From NCBI GenBank assembly GCA_009809945.1, contig WTPW01000157.1:497869-561868 (forward strand): a stretch of 64,000 bases of DNA, read 5' to 3'. Positions within the stretch are counted from its first letter, which is position 1. Every line of letters begins with the position of its first letter. Below the pieces are notes generated by a model that was not told the origin of the DNA, ran no database searches, and saw only the letters and a list, made by a program, of their open reading frames with translations. Positions 30,810 to 43,395 of the stretch are shown here, piece by piece. The DNA comes from Gigaspora margarita (Eukaryota; Glomeromycota; Glomeromycetes; Diversisporales; Gigasporaceae). The translations under genes were made by a program, and so were the position numbers.

Positions 30810-31920
30810 TTATAATTATTTTTTTTAAAAATAAATATAACTTATAATAACTTATAATATTATAAAGAAAATAGAGCTATAGAAGTGGTTTAGACATGAC
30901 AACAAACGTTTTTCTAACTATTGTAAAACAATAAACAATCTAAATGAAATTTTAGTGCTACATTTTTTTTAATAAATTGCAAGTTTTTTATTAGATAAAT
31001 TTTTTTAGAATTCATTTACTGATAAGTAAACATAATTGAAGCTACGGTTTATTATTAATCACAGTAATTCAAATAATTTACTAATATCGAAAACACATTT
31101 TGCTAAATTATGTCACAGATTCCGCAGGTCCTTGGTTGGCTAATTTAGTGATAAATTGGCAAATATTAATGTAAGGAGTGGAAATGTTCGGATATGTTCG
31201 GTTGCATAAACAATTAATCAACATAAAAGTACTAACGTGCTATCTCTTAAGGCTTTGGCATACAAGCTTGCACGCTAAAATGATTTTGATCTATTTTGTA
31301 CATTTACTCTATATTTTATTAAGTCGATCCCCCAATTTTCTAAGTTAAAATAAAAACATACCATGTTTTAATTATTATATGATATTTATCAATATTTCAA
31401 AAAATAAGTATTTATATCGCCGTAACAAAAAAGGAATTTTGCACGTGACATTTATAAAGAATTTTTTACAATCGCATTTAAAGGGTCCTTTTATAATATA
31501 ACATTGAAGTTGATCAAAAATTCTTCATGATCAACTTTATATAATTGATTTTTGAAGTGATATTAAAAAGATAAGATAACTCAAAAGGATAGGTAAAAAT
31601 GACAAATTTTTTAGCTACCATGTGAATTTGTACCTTTCATTCAGGTTATATCTCATACGTAGTTGCAAAGTGTTCCATGTAACTCGAATCTTGGAGAATC
31701 ATTACAACAAATTAGAATATAAAACATATAAAAAAAATTTTTTTTCGAATTCAGTTTTCTTCAAAATATTTTAGCTACAAATTTGTATGCTAAACCGGAC
31801 AGTTTAAGGGATAATTTCCTAAATAATTTAGTATCATTAGAATTTTGGCAAGGAATGGCATGATGACATTCAACATATTCCGATATAGATAAGGAGATTA
31901 ATTCTGATGATTAGAAATTT
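30810..31920. other. Intergenic sequence, no gene seen
   Basis: No convincing frame. The stretch near 31,786-31,826 (CAAATTTGTATGCTAAACCG, then GACAGTTTAAGGGATAATTT) is a relative of the terminal repeat of the foldback at 62,626-63,318. Confidence 0.4.
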
Positions 31921-31924
31921 TGGT

Positions 31925-32510
31925 TTAGCAAAAAAAGGTTGGCTCGGTCGACCGGCACGAGATTTTTTAGGATCGACCCTGGCCCATTATTTTTCCATCG
32001 GTCTATTAAACTGGCCTTATTTATTTCCAATAAAAAATTTTTATTACAATCATTATGCTACAGTATAAAGATTTTTTTAAAATATCTAATTATTATACTG
32101 TATCTTTTATAGAAACATACGATTTTAAGATTCATTTTTATGATATAGATAAGAAAATTAATTTTAATTAGAAAAATTGTGGTTAGCAAGAAAAGGTTGC
32201 CCAGTCAACCGGCTCGAGCTTTTTTAGGATCGACCCGCCCGTCCTATAAAAAAAAGTCGATCAGTGTTTTATATTCCATGATTTTTCCATTCATGAAGTT
32301 TATTATTAGGCTTGTCTAGATTTTGTTGATCATGTGGCAGATTCACAGAGCTTATTATGTATTCGGCTTGTCTATATTTTATCAATCATGTGGCAGATTC
32401 ACGGAGTTTATAACCTTAAATCATGGAGATTATTCGGCTTGTCTAGATTTTATCAATCATGTGGCAGATTACAAAATGTAACGGAAAAATTCTGAAAATT
32501 TTTTTACAAG
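31925..32510. repeat. Direct repeats: GTCGACCGGC pair and ATTCGGCTTGTCTAGA triplet
   Basis: A 60-bp unit with AAAAGGTTG, GTC(G/A)ACCGGC and TTTTTTAGGATCGACCC occurs near 31,935 and again near 32,180. A second unit, GGCTTGTCTAGATTTT followed by ATCATGTGGCAGATT, occurs three times near 32,310, 32,362 and 32,435, and in reverse orientation near 28,590. It is a decayed, non-coding tandem array. Confidence 0.6.
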
Positions 32511-33549
32511 ACCATAATTTTTTTATCAGCCCGTATAGTTTATTGAATTGACTTTATTTATTTCAAATATATGCTGTAAAAAATATTCATTATGCTATAG
32601 TATCAAGTATTACTTTAAATTATTACTACTCCTAAACTAGTTTGTCAATGCGAATAAAATAAGAATTTACTGTAGACTACTATATAACACTAATACACTA
32701 AGGCCATTTTTTCATTTATAAGTCAATGTATGTAATGAAGTGAATTTGGACAGAAATTATATTTGAACAAATTTGGAAATATAAAATTTATATATGTCCA
32801 AAATGAGTTTTTATTAGGCACACTAGTCCAAATGCAAACACTATTTATACATACTATTTATAGCTAACTTTGCCTAATTTATAAAAATTAAAAAAAAAAA
32901 TGGCGCTGTAACGTTACAGAACATATCAAGAGAAATTCTCAAAAACTGGTAACTGGCAAGAATTCAAAGTCATGGGAAAACATGCAGGCTTTAAAAAATT
33001 GACGTTTAATGATCACGCGCTCCTAAAAAAAATATTTTGTGTATCTATAAAATTAATCTGATTTTAACCAAAACCAGGTATTAAAATAAGACGCACAAAA
33101 ATGTATCGATAACATTATTTAAATTTTACATTTTAATTTTAAGTTGGTGAAACATAATGATTACGTTAGCAATTATAAATTTTAATTTTCTGATTTTAAT
33201 AATTTAATAATTTTTATGAGAAAAACAAACGCAATAACAAAATTTATGTGGCTTTAATTGTTATGGTGAATATTAATTTTAATTTTACCGAATTCGGAGA
33301 AATTTAAAGAATATGTAAAGAATAAATATAATGAAAAGCCAGACGACAAAGTAAAAAATTGACCCTCACTATTATAGAATAAGGATAACAATTTAATAAA
33401 ATTATTAGAAGCATTTGCTATAAAAAAAAGATTAAGAAACTAATTTGCAATATACAAATAAAAAAATTGTAACGCCTTCTAAATATTAAAAGTTTGAAAC
33501 CTAGCTCTAACAATTTGAATTAGAAGTCGTCATAAAAGGGAAAAAATTG

Positions 33550-33948
33550 TTAGACCACACCTCCTCCTCTAGCACCACGACCACAACAGCTAAAAAGAAG
33601 GAAAAAATTTTATTAAAATCATATATTCAAAACAAAGATAAATAATTTCAGGTTAAATAAAATAATTCAATTATTTACCAGTAGATAATTAAACCTCCTA
33701 CAGGGAAGAAGAAAATTAAAAGTATCCATAAAAGTTTTGAAAGCATAGAACGACCTGATTGTAGGACTTCAAAAATTGCGATAATATCCAAGATTAACTA
33801 GAAAAAAAAATTTTTTGAATGGTTGAAATGGTTAATTATCGAAAAAGTAAACCAAATTCGAAAACAAAAAATGTATAAATATACTCACTATGATAAGTCC
33901 CAAAATACCACCCCATACTGGAGAATAAACAGTATCTGCGAGAGTCAT
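33550..33948 (-). CDS. Small two-helix membrane protein, PLDc_N type (72 aa, three exons)
   Basis: Spliced minus-strand gene: exon 1 33,948-33,889, intron 33,888-33,798 (GTGAGT...TAG), exon 2 33,797-33,679, intron 33,678-33,590 (GTAAAT...TAG), exon 3 33,589-33,550 including TAA. The exons total 219 nt, exactly 73 codons, with all junctions in frame. The protein starts MTLADTVYSPVWGG. Helix 1 covers about residues 13-32 and helix 2 about residues 43-61. It has the motif KLLWILLIFFFPVGGLIIYC and then CCGRGARGGG. The phrase W-x(7)-P-x-G-x-x-x-Y fits the PLDc_N (phospholipase D nuclease N-terminal-like) family, small integral membrane proteins of unknown function. The start is the only in-frame ATG before the first helix. 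The Cys/Gly/Arg-rich tail is unusual. It is the only intact gene I can support here. Confidence 0.82.
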
Positions 33949-33954
33949 TTTTTT

Positions 33955-34520
33955 TAAAAAGTTTTTATTATTTTATTTCGTTAATTCGTTAATTTTCGTT
34001 CAATTGAAGAATTAAATCTTGAATGGTAGAAAAGAATCGTATCTTTAATTTTTATATAGATATTTTATTTCGGAGTCTGAGAAGTGATTGGAAGATATTT
34101 TTAAGCTTTGTGTATTAAAAAATTTGACAATTTTAAACATGTGATTAAGAGACTAATCCTATTTTGAATATTTAATCTGATTACGGCATAGCTACGTAAA
34201 AAAATATCTATCCTAGCCATTGCAGATAAATGTTAAACTCAGCCATTGCAGATTAAAAAATGAATACGTAAATATGTGCATATTTAGTATGAAATGGAAA
34301 CACAGACAATGTTACCTAGAATTTTCGCTTGGAAATAAAGAAATACTTTAAAGGTAGAACAAAACAGTATGTTTTGTTTTTTTAAAAAAAATTTAAATCC
34401 CTTAAAAATATTACTATTATTAAATATTTTTCCTTAATACCTAATTAACGTTGATAACATTAATACGTATTATTTTTTTTTTAGGTTTATATCTGCTATG
34501 TAGCAAAATGATAAAAAAGG
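33955..34520. other. Upstream region of the PLDc_N-type gene
   Basis: The bases just upstream of the start codon (33,950-34,020) are T-rich on the plus strand, hence A-rich before the ATG on the coding strand. No clear TATA box or other known promoter motif can be separated from the AT-rich background. Nothing else was seen. Confidence 0.35.
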
Positions 34521-34551
34521 TTATCATTGTTATTATTATTATTGTTACGTA

Positions 34552-34590
<39 letters not shown>
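34520..34590. repeat. (ATT)n microsatellite
   Basis: TTATTATTATT runs with one GTTACGTATT interruption. It explains the Ile-rich frame at 34,451-34,645, which is not a gene. Confidence 0.85.
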
Positions 34591-34591
<1 letters not shown>

Positions 34592-34649
34592 TGTTGTTAT
34601 TTTTGTTATTTTGTTTTTTTTTTGTATAAAGATGCGCCATATTAAGAAA

Positions 34650-36265
34650 TTGGTCCCTCATATTTAATTAAAAAATATAATTCAAATCTACCCAGATCAA
34701 TTCATTTTTGATATCGGGATCTGGCATTAAATGTACGATGTACATCGTTTACAACCTGATACGGAATTAGAATCAGACGTTTTTAAAACATTCGATCACC
34801 TCATTTTTGGTAATAACTGGGCAAAACATAGTGAAAACAATAAATTCTACATACGTACTACGTACGTACATGTGATTCACATGCTACAATAGAATTGTAT
34901 TAGTGACGATTTAGTATCACATCATTTTACTTATTACATCATTCAAGCCAATTTACTATATATGTTTGTGTTATATGTTGTTAAACCCTTAAACTAGTTC
35001 TATCAGGATCCTAAACTTAAACTAGTTTTATCAGTATCCTAAAATTACTAGTGATTCGTTATTAGATTAAGCTAGAAAGAGCACATCATGCCAAAATTCC
35101 ATTAAAAAAAAAAAAGAAGCTTTTTCATTAATGCGCAGAAAGTAATTTCATAAGTGAAATTATTATACGTATAATAGATTTTTTTTTGATTTTTTGCGTT
35201 ACACCTTGAAATTAACTAGTGAAATTTCCTGATTTGGTAACGCTAGGACAAATTAGTCAATCATTTAATGTAAGGAATCCATTTCGATTAAAATTGGTAC
35301 TGTTTACCATTAATTGTTAAAACTCTAACCGTAAATGAATCTTTTTGTTTCACAATTAACTCCAACAACAACGTAATGCTTGTGCCTTCAATTAAAGAAT
35401 CCTTTTAATAAAATTTCAGCCACTTTTTTATTAATTGTTTTTTTGTATTGTCCATTCGCATAATGTTACGTATTTAGGTTATGTAATGGTGTAATGATTT
35501 TGCTGGGAGAATACCTTGTAAAAGCAACCCAGTTTATTTAACGACTCGAAACTAAATACGTAAGTATATAATCACTCGTAAAGCTGAACCTTTAATCAAT
35601 CATGCATGACTTTTCCCCGATAAGTCTGCCGATTTGATTAGATTTTCAATCCATAATACGCATATATGATAAGAGTATAGTCCCGTTAACTACCGGTAAA
35701 AGCTTCAAAATACATAATCTTCAAATGCTTTATGACACCTGATCCTGTGATTAGATTTTGATGATTTAACCACTTTTCGTTACATCTCTTTCGTGACATT
35801 CCAATAAGCTATGTATCACATGATTTTAGGATCACATGTTAACCTCATTTGATAATCAATATTACTGTACTACGCCACGTAGATCCACATTCTTATTCAT
35901 TTTGCCCAATGGGAGATTTCAAAATAAAGATCAGAGATTCTTATTTTTTTTCCGATTTATATTTCAACATAATGAAAATTCTATTTAGAAAAGTTTCCAC
36001 TTATTTTCGAAATGCGCCACTTATTTGTTCTAATTTTTATAGTTATTGTATTTCTAACGGAATTATCATATCTATAATATATATACAGAAGAAACATCCA
36101 ATTTTAATACTATTTTAATTTGTTTTTAAGTTATTATATAATCACTTAATCATTACTAGAAGCTAATATATGTTAGCAATACGCCTACTACTACTTAATT
36201 TCAAGTTTCATCAGGTAAAATATACAATATTAATTATATTATTAATTATAACATTTGTTATATTT
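34650..36265. other. Intergenic sequence, no gene seen
   Basis: Moderately complex DNA. An 89-codon frame at 35,849-36,118 has no recognisable domain and no splice-compatible extension that I could find. The stretch near 35,095-35,225 (AGTAATTTCATAAGTGAAAT, then TTTTTGCGTTACACCTTGAAATT) is related to 49,110-49,205, so part is a dispersed repeat. Confidence 0.4.
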
Positions 36266-36267
36266 AT

Positions 36268-36332
36268 TTCATGTAGTCATATATATATATACTGTATATA
36301 TAATATATATATATATATATATCATATTTATC
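36268..36332. repeat. (AT)n microsatellite
   Basis: Runs of ATATATATAT broken by ACTGTATATATA. Plain simple repeat. Confidence 0.8.
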
Positions 36333-36334
36333 GT

Positions 36335-38765
36335 ATTTATTAGAGTGATCCAAAAATAATGATTAGATGTCAATTTCGAATAAAATCACAAAATAAGTGA
36401 TCTTTATATTCTATTTTTTTTTTTTTATATGATAATACTTTAAATATTTATATATGAAAATTCTCTATAAGAGAAATAAGTTTTAATCTTACTCAAAACA
36501 AATAATCAATAATATATAATTATTAATGTCCTCATAAATTAATATATAGTTATGATGCCTCTTTCGTAGTTCCATACTATAATCATCTTGTTAAGTTGTT
36601 AATCAGCATTTTGTAATCATCCCTTAAAGCTGTATAGTTATAATCTTCATACTCTTACTATAAAAAGGTGAAGTTTGAAAGTGACAGTGCACACATCAAT
36701 TTAATAAACCTCAATATGTGATCGAAAATCAATGCCTCATTAACACTGAATTTATAGTTATTAAGTACCTTGGTTTGAGTACCAAATTAATATTTGTAAT
36801 CAACTTTTTCGTTATTATGCCCAAAAGTTAAAACTCATGTTTATTTTGCAAATTCAAATATTCAATTTTAAAATATATATATATAAATTCGAATTTATGA
36901 ATTATTCGATTTATTTCTAAATATTCGAAATATTTAATATTATTATATTTAATCACATTTGCAACTAAAGACATCTATTAGTTGAGATATATTTTGAGAC
37001 GCTTTATGAATGGAATGTTTAATAATGTTATAAAATTAATAATCTCTTAATAACTTCGATAAATGATAAAGTTCGTACTACGCAAGTATCAAAATTAAAA
37101 GATATACATCCCAATCATATATATTACTAATATTTCAATCGTGTTTTCTCGTTTTAAGGTTCGTCATTCTCAAAGGTGAGAATGCTTTGTGATAATTATT
37201 TCTCAATTAAGGTTAGATTGATGTTCTTCTCGAACATTACCTAATCATTTCTGTGCAGTTTAGGTTTACGATATTAAATTTTTATATAAATTTTTGCCGT
37301 GGCTGAAACTGGAAAGATCTTGATTTAAATATATAAACCTTGCAAAAAAAAAACCTATCTATACTTGTTTATTATAAAAACTAAGCCTAAACCTTAACTA
37401 TAAAAAATGCACCCCAAAAAATTTTGAAATTTTCATATAAAATAGTTAAGGTTTCCAGTTTCAGCCGTATCAACTTTTTTTTTTTTTTTACGAAAAAAAA
37501 TGGGTAAGTCAATCGAAACCAAGTAAATTTTTTTTATATTAAATCTTTTTTATTTGGTTTAAAGTTTCAAACCATAGTAGTTTAGTAAAAATTTAACTAA
37601 ATTTAATGAAAAAAATTTTTAAGTCATCAAAATTACCAATTAGCAGAATTAATTTTATCAAATTTCTGGTAAGTTTTTAAAAAATTTTTTTTTTTTATTT
37701 GCTTAATTGCTTGGTTTCTATTTTTGACTCAACCTATATTATATGTCGTGTTTAGTAATAATTTTATAGGTTTTTTTTTTTTTTGGTTTTGTTAAATTAT
37801 ATATAAGCATTATTTAATATGATTTAGTGCTACGAAAAAATTATTTAAATTTGTCTGGAAAACTTGAAAACACTTTAAGATATAGAATTAAACTACTTCG
37901 ATTCAAGGCAATGCCGAGACTTGGTACTTATATCCTCTAGAATTAAATTCTATTAGAATTATTTCTTAAATAGTTTGGGTAATATAAAAGAATGTCATAT
38001 CAACTTTAGCCGTTGGAAAATGATTATAGGAGGAACGAGCAAAAACCGCTATTTCTTTAAAGTAACGAACAGTATATAATAATATTTTCACCAAGATGGT
38101 TTCAAAGTGCCACGTCGAATTTTTGTTTCGTGCCAAAGATCGTTATACTGGCGAAATTAATATATCTTTCATTATTATTATCATTTATAATATTGTTATA
38201 GATAATTTGATTATTATAATTATAAGAAAGGTTGAACAACGCGACGACAGGTTATTGATGTAGATCTATTCTTAATTAAGGTTAATTGCTATTTTTTTTT
38301 TGAACGCCCTGTTTATAACGATAACTGATAAATGATAAGGTATAATTATAACTGATAAGATTGTTATTGATAAGATACTTTCAATATTAAATTAAGTACG
38401 TACGTATGCATACAATGCTTGGCAAATTATGAAAAATTATTTTCATCAGAGATAATGTCACACAAAATGCTGCGTAGCAGCATATAGGTAACCTTAATTC
38501 TAATTGAAAAAAAAAATTCTGTTATTTGTTATTAGTTGTAAACTCATATGATCATGAATTATTTATTTTCATGTGTTATGACGTAATATATAGTTATTGC
38601 ATGCGAAGTATGAAATAACGGTTTTATTCAATGATATACTATAAAATAAGATCAATAATTTTATCATATAGAAATACCATAAAATATTTGATTCATTTAT
38701 AGACTGATCATAGTAAAGCATTGAATAATATATAGTTATTCAAATTAAACTTCAGTCAATAACTC
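36335..38765. other. Intergenic sequence with one short inverted repeat
   Basis: GCTGAAACTGG near 37,306 is mirrored by CCAGTTTCAGC near 37,456, and AAACCTTAACTAT near 37,391 by ATAGTTAAGGTTT near 37,443, forming a small foldback at about 37,300-37,470. A natural out-of-phase T15 lies at 37,475-37,489. No gene was recognised. Confidence 0.4.
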
Positions 38766-38774
38766 TCTGCAAAT

Positions 38775-39046
38775 TAGAGTTGGAATCCGTGAATACCAAG
38801 GTTAAAAAATGAAATTCAATTAAAAGCAAATATTCAATTATACATAATTGTGAATAGTCGAGGGTTAGATTGTATTTGATTATGAATATTCAATGAATAT
38901 TTGAGTACACAAAATTCGGTGAATATTATTGAGAATTACTCTAACCAGAATACTCAATGAATGCCGTAAATTCTCTTAAATACTATTCGTAGATTACCAA
39001 ATCCCGTGAATATTTATGAATGATTATTCAGTGGATCCCAACTCTA
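38775..39046. mobile_element. hAT-like non-autonomous element, 272 bp
   Basis: The ends TAGAGTTGGAATCCGTGAAT and the complement of ATTCAGTGGATCCCAACTCTA form TIRs with a few transitions. CTGCAAAT lies before and CTGTGAAT after, matching in 6 of 8 with only transitions, as expected for an aged 8-bp duplication. The interior repeats GAATATTCAATGAAT-like words. TAGAGTTGG is a typical hAT-type terminus. Non-coding. Confidence 0.68.
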
Positions 39047-39059
39047 CTGTGAATCATGA

Positions 39060-40570
39060 TCATTGATTGCCGGATAACATTAAGACTAGGCAAATCACGT
39101 TATACACCAATTTTGTCAAGTAACATCCGACGTTTAAATACGACCATGTGATGTTTTTTCCTGTGATATTTTGCACATATAATTACATAATCTCGTACAA
39201 AAGATATCAAGACAAAAAAAAAAATCACATGAACATATAAAATGTGAACAAGCCACAAAAATTGCTGGTCTCATAATCTCAAGCCAATCTGATTAGTCAG
39301 CAATGCTTGAACTGAAAACAAAATACTGTATAAATAAATAAGTGTATTTTAGTAACTCTTATTTATTTATAATTTTTCATTTAAAGTAAAAAATTTTCAA
39401 TCGTAAATAATCTTATGCAAAATTAATATCCCGAATGGCTTGTAAATTATGCAAGCGACAATTTATGTGAAATGACTAATTTACATTGTTTGATCAAAAT
39501 TAACTAGGATGGTTTAAAAACGTTAACTGTTTTGGAATCAGAAAATATGGGTCACACGAATATCAATAAACACTAATACTAACTAAAATTAACAAATTAA
39601 ATTCTAATAATGGAAGGTTACGAAAGAAACGTGGAATGATTTGATCCGAGTAATTAGGGCTTTGGCAAATAGATTAGAGATCTAGATTACGTCATGAAGT
39701 TCTATTAGTGTCACGGGATTTAGTCAGTAGCTTAACTTATCAGGGATTCGAGTAGATACTTATATGACTCAATGTTTGAACTCCATCAAATCTCCTTTAT
39801 TTAATTAAGATTTGGTTGCTTATATACTGTTTAAGTACATATGGAATAAACTTATAAAAACTTTTAATCGTTTCTATTTACTTTTTCCTCATTGTTTCAT
39901 AGTTCATCTCGATTTTGTCGATCTATACTATCTTCCATTTTCTACCCGATTTTACACAAGATTTAAGAATTGAAAAATCGACTGTACGACGCTGATTTGC
40001 ATAACACTACTAAGAGGGGTAATTTGGCCTTTAACAATGGACAAAGTAATTTTGTAAGAATTACTTATGAAGTAATATTAAGTATTTAATATTTATTTAA
40101 ATACTTAATAACATGATAACGACCATGAGTAAGTAGTTAAAATTCATGCTTATAAGCAATATATATATATATATTTTTTTTTTTTTGTTTGCTAAAATAG
40201 AATTATCGTAAGAATTACTTATTCTTAATTATGGACAAAAATCTTAATTATTTTTATTTTTAAAATTAACACATTTTAAAAATAAGTGGGAGTTTAAAAA
40301 ACTACCTTTTCTATCTTGAAAATCTGAAATGAGAAAATAAAATAATTGCATTTTTTTTCTTTTTGAAAATATAATATTTAATATATTAAAGAGAATTTCT
40401 ATACAAGTACATATAATAACTCAGAATTTTTGCTTATGAACCCATTTATCGGGTTCTAACAAAAAAATATTCCTTTTCAAAATTTTAGTATAAACTATAA
40501 CTCATTCCAATCCCAAAGTTAATCCTTTACACTAAACCTTAAATCAGGTTTAATTTTTGGTTTATATTTA
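39060..40570. other. Intergenic sequence, no gene seen
   Basis: No open frame or clear repeat beyond short AT tracts. A natural T12 lies near 40,177. Confidence 0.4.
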
Positions 40571-40577
40571 TATTTTA

Positions 40578-40744
40578 GGGCGCTGACAGAAAAGTGCTCA
40601 ATATAGCCCCTCTCCCCGATGACTTCCCTGAAGGTTTTCCAGAACAATGACAAGTTCTAAAATAATCAAGAATATCTAATTGATTATTTTAGAACTTGTC
40701 ATGGTTCTGGGGTGTTATATTGAGCTCTTATTTGTCAGTACCCC
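40578..40744. mobile_element. Small TIR element, GGGCGCTGACA ends
   Basis: GGGCGCTGACAGAAAAGTGC at the left and the complement of AGCTCTTATTTGTCAGTACCCC at the right form an imperfect TIR of about 32 bp, continuing CTCAATATA. An inner perfect hairpin, GACAAGTTCTAAAATAATCA with its mirror, lies at 40,648-40,701. A second right-end-like stretch (AAGCTATATTGAGCTCTTTT, ATGTCAGCATTC) follows at about 40,803-40,838, so a second, overlapping copy or older host element is likely. No target duplication was identified. Confidence 0.6.
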
Positions 40745-41463
40745 ATGTTGATTGTTTTAGTATTTGCATTGTTTTGAGGCTATTGGGAAGGCTATCGGAG
40801 GGAAGCTATATTGAGCTCTTTTATGTCAGCATTCTTATAGGTAACATGAATTTGTACAGCATTTAATTAATAGAGGTTGCATTGAAATTTTGGCTAAGGT
40901 CTTTTTTTTTTTTGCAAAAATGTTATATTTGAAAAGTGGATTTTGGTTAAAAGATATTTTACTTTCAAATATGTAAATATATTACGTTTTTATTTACTAA
41001 AAATATTGTAATATTTGGACCCGGGTAAAACATTACTATAACATAATACTAATAGTATATCCCAAATTGTCAAAATTATATTTAAAGTGGATGAAAGCTT
41101 TTTAATGTTATTTTATTAAAAATAGATAAAATTAATAAATTTTAGACCTGTTACATGTAAAATTTGGATAAAAAAAAGGAAAAAACAGTTTTTTTTTTTT
41201 AAAAGATTATTGATTAAAGAATTTTTGTAAAAAATTGTTATACAGTGCGTACAACCTAGCCCCAACCAATAAAAATTTTAGCAGCCAAATTCAGATTTTA
41301 TTTTTTATACATACGAAGAGGCCAATTTGATAAATTTAGCTAATATTTATATATAAAGTGGCCAAATTTAAATTTTTAATATATATAAAGTGGCCAAATT
41401 TAAATTTTTAATATATATAAAATTAAAAATTAATCGTTTAAAGAGGTCAAATTTGCTTTTTTT

Positions 41464-41733
41464 ATATATGGGCTGCCGTCAATAGAAATAAGGCAGATCT
41501 ACATTTGAAAAAAAATTAATACCTTAACTTTCACAGCTCATATATCGATGAATTTTAAAGTTATCTTAATGGTTTAATATTCAAATAAAAGCTTACGATT
41601 TGAGCTTTCTTTTGAATATTAAATCATCAAGATAGCTTTAAAATTCATCGATGTATGAGCTGTGAAAGTTAAGGTATTAATTTTTTTTCAAATGTAGATC
41701 TGCCTTATTTCTATTGACGGCAGCCCATATATA
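41464..41733. mobile_element. Near-perfect 270-bp palindrome (young foldback)
   Basis: From ATATATGGGCTGCCGTCAAT to its exact complement at the right end the two arms differ at only a few positions, around a loop near 41,598 (GCTTACGATTTGAGC). It lies inside one arm of the larger foldback and has no counterpart in the other arm, so it inserted later. The loosely related palindromes at 46,442 and 47,515 share the ATATATGGG...CTTGT/TCAATAGAA layout. Confidence 0.78.
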
Positions 41734-42149
41734 TCAAAGGTGACCAAATTTCATATTTAATTATAAAACTACTATACTTCAACCTGCTATAACTTTTTTA
41801 TAAATAGATTTAAAAAAATTTAAGAATGTGGAAGTGTTTAGTTTGTTTTGATTTAATATTTTAAGATAGTATTTTTTGTTTACTATTTTTTTGAAGAAGA
41901 ATTAACAATTTTGAATTTCAACAATTTTATTGGTTGGTACTAGGTTGTATGCATAATTGGATAAAAAATAATTAATTAATAATCCAAATATAATCTGCAG
42001 AATTACTATATTGGAACAATAGTAAATTTTGGAGTTAAGTATGTACAATATAAATTTTTATTATATAGTGTGTACAGCCTAGTCCCGACCAATAAAATTG
42101 ATGAAATTCAAATTGCAAATCCTTTTTTTAAAAAAAATAGTAAAAAAAA

Positions 42150-43395
42150 ATACTATCTTAATTGATAATCCACCTGCAACTGGAGAGTGACGAAATGTAG
42201 CGTGCTTCCATCTAAAAATTCTTTTCTTATTAAATTAACAATACATGTCCACTAATTAAAAGTTGTAGAGCTCGTGGAGACGCATCTAATGGTGGTTAGA
42301 TCATCCAAATCGGCCCAATGGATGGCGAGATATCATCGAAAAACAATTTGCTGACTATATAAAATCCCGTTACATATGAAAATCACTATAGGCAAAATGT
42401 GGCGTGCTTCCATCTAAAATTTTTTTCTTACTAAGTTAATGATGCATGCCCACTAATTGAAAGTTGTAGAGCTCGTCGAGACGCATCTAATAGTGGTTAG
42501 ATCATCCAAATCGGCCCAGTGGATGGTGAGATATCGTCGAAAAACGATTGGCTTACTATATAAAATCTCTATTAAACAATGTTTACATAGAAATTTTATA
42601 TAGTCGTCCAATCGTTTTTCGACGATATCTCACCATCCACTAGGCCGATTTGGATGATCTAACCACCGTTAGATGCGTCTCGATGAGCTCTACAAACTTT
42701 CAATTAGTGGGCATGCATTGTTATTTAGTAAGAAAAAAATTTTTAGATGAAAGCATGCCATATTTCGCCTATAGTGATTTTTATATGTAAGGCCACACAA
42801 AGTTAATTTTTCGGTTTGCATAACCTGGTGTTTCAAAATTCCGGTTGGTGGGTCAGATTTTTTTTTTTAATAGCTTTACGTGGTTTACGTGGCCTAAATT
42901 AATTCATGTTCACATCTAAGATCACACAAAGTTAATTCTTCAGTTTGTATAACATAGAATCAGAAAATTTTGTCTTTTTTTATCGGGCCTATTGGGTAAT
43001 TACAGAAAATTAAGGTCATTATCAGGTGACACCGGAAAAAAATTAAATAGCAAAAATGGAATAATTGGCACAATAAGGATTTAAAAAAAAAATTTTTGTT
43101 TTAGAAAAATTGGATCAGCGGGTTATGCAAAATGAAAAATTAACTTTGCGTGGCCTAATCTGCATCACAGGATTTTATATAGTTGGCCAATCATTTTTTG
43201 ACGATATCTCACCATCACTAAGCCGATTTGGATAATCTAACTACTGTTAGATGTGTTTCGATGAGCTCTACAACTTTTAATTAGTGGACATGTATCATTA
43301 ACTTAATAAGAAAAAATTTTTAGATGGAAACACGCCACATTTCATCACTTTCCAGTTGACAGGTGGATTATCAATTAAAATGTTAAAGCAAAACA
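42150..43395. mobile_element. Foldback family E, two nested copies
   Basis: The left arm unit occurs twice in a row (42,155-42,370 and 42,378-42,575), each with CATCTAA(T)GGTGGTTAGATC and GATATC(A/G)TCGAAAAAC. The mirrored right arm occurs at 42,590-42,790 and again at 43,165-43,395. Between the right-arm units lies 42,791-43,160, itself an inverted repeat (CACACAAAGTTAATTTTTCG / GAAAAATTAACTTTGCGTGG). Best reading: one family E element inserted into another, then a third element inserted into that. Confidence 0.68.
42785..43160. mobile_element. TIR element, GGCCACACAAAGTTAATTTT ends
   Basis: GGCCACACAAAGTTAATTTT at 42,792 and AAAATTAACTTTGCGTGGCC near 43,136-43,155 are inverted repeats with one change. 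An inner copy of the same end (ATCACACAAAGTTAATTCTT) is at about 42,920. It splits a family E arm and is therefore younger than that copy. Confidence 0.62.

Noticed and set aside
35849..36118. 89-codon frame as a gene
   Set aside because: No recognisable domain, unremarkable composition for AT-rich DNA, no support from splice extension.
37490..37530. ATGGGTAAGTCAATCG as a spliced gene start
   Set aside because: A stop follows within nine codons and no downstream exon with sensible reading was found after a GTAAAT donor.
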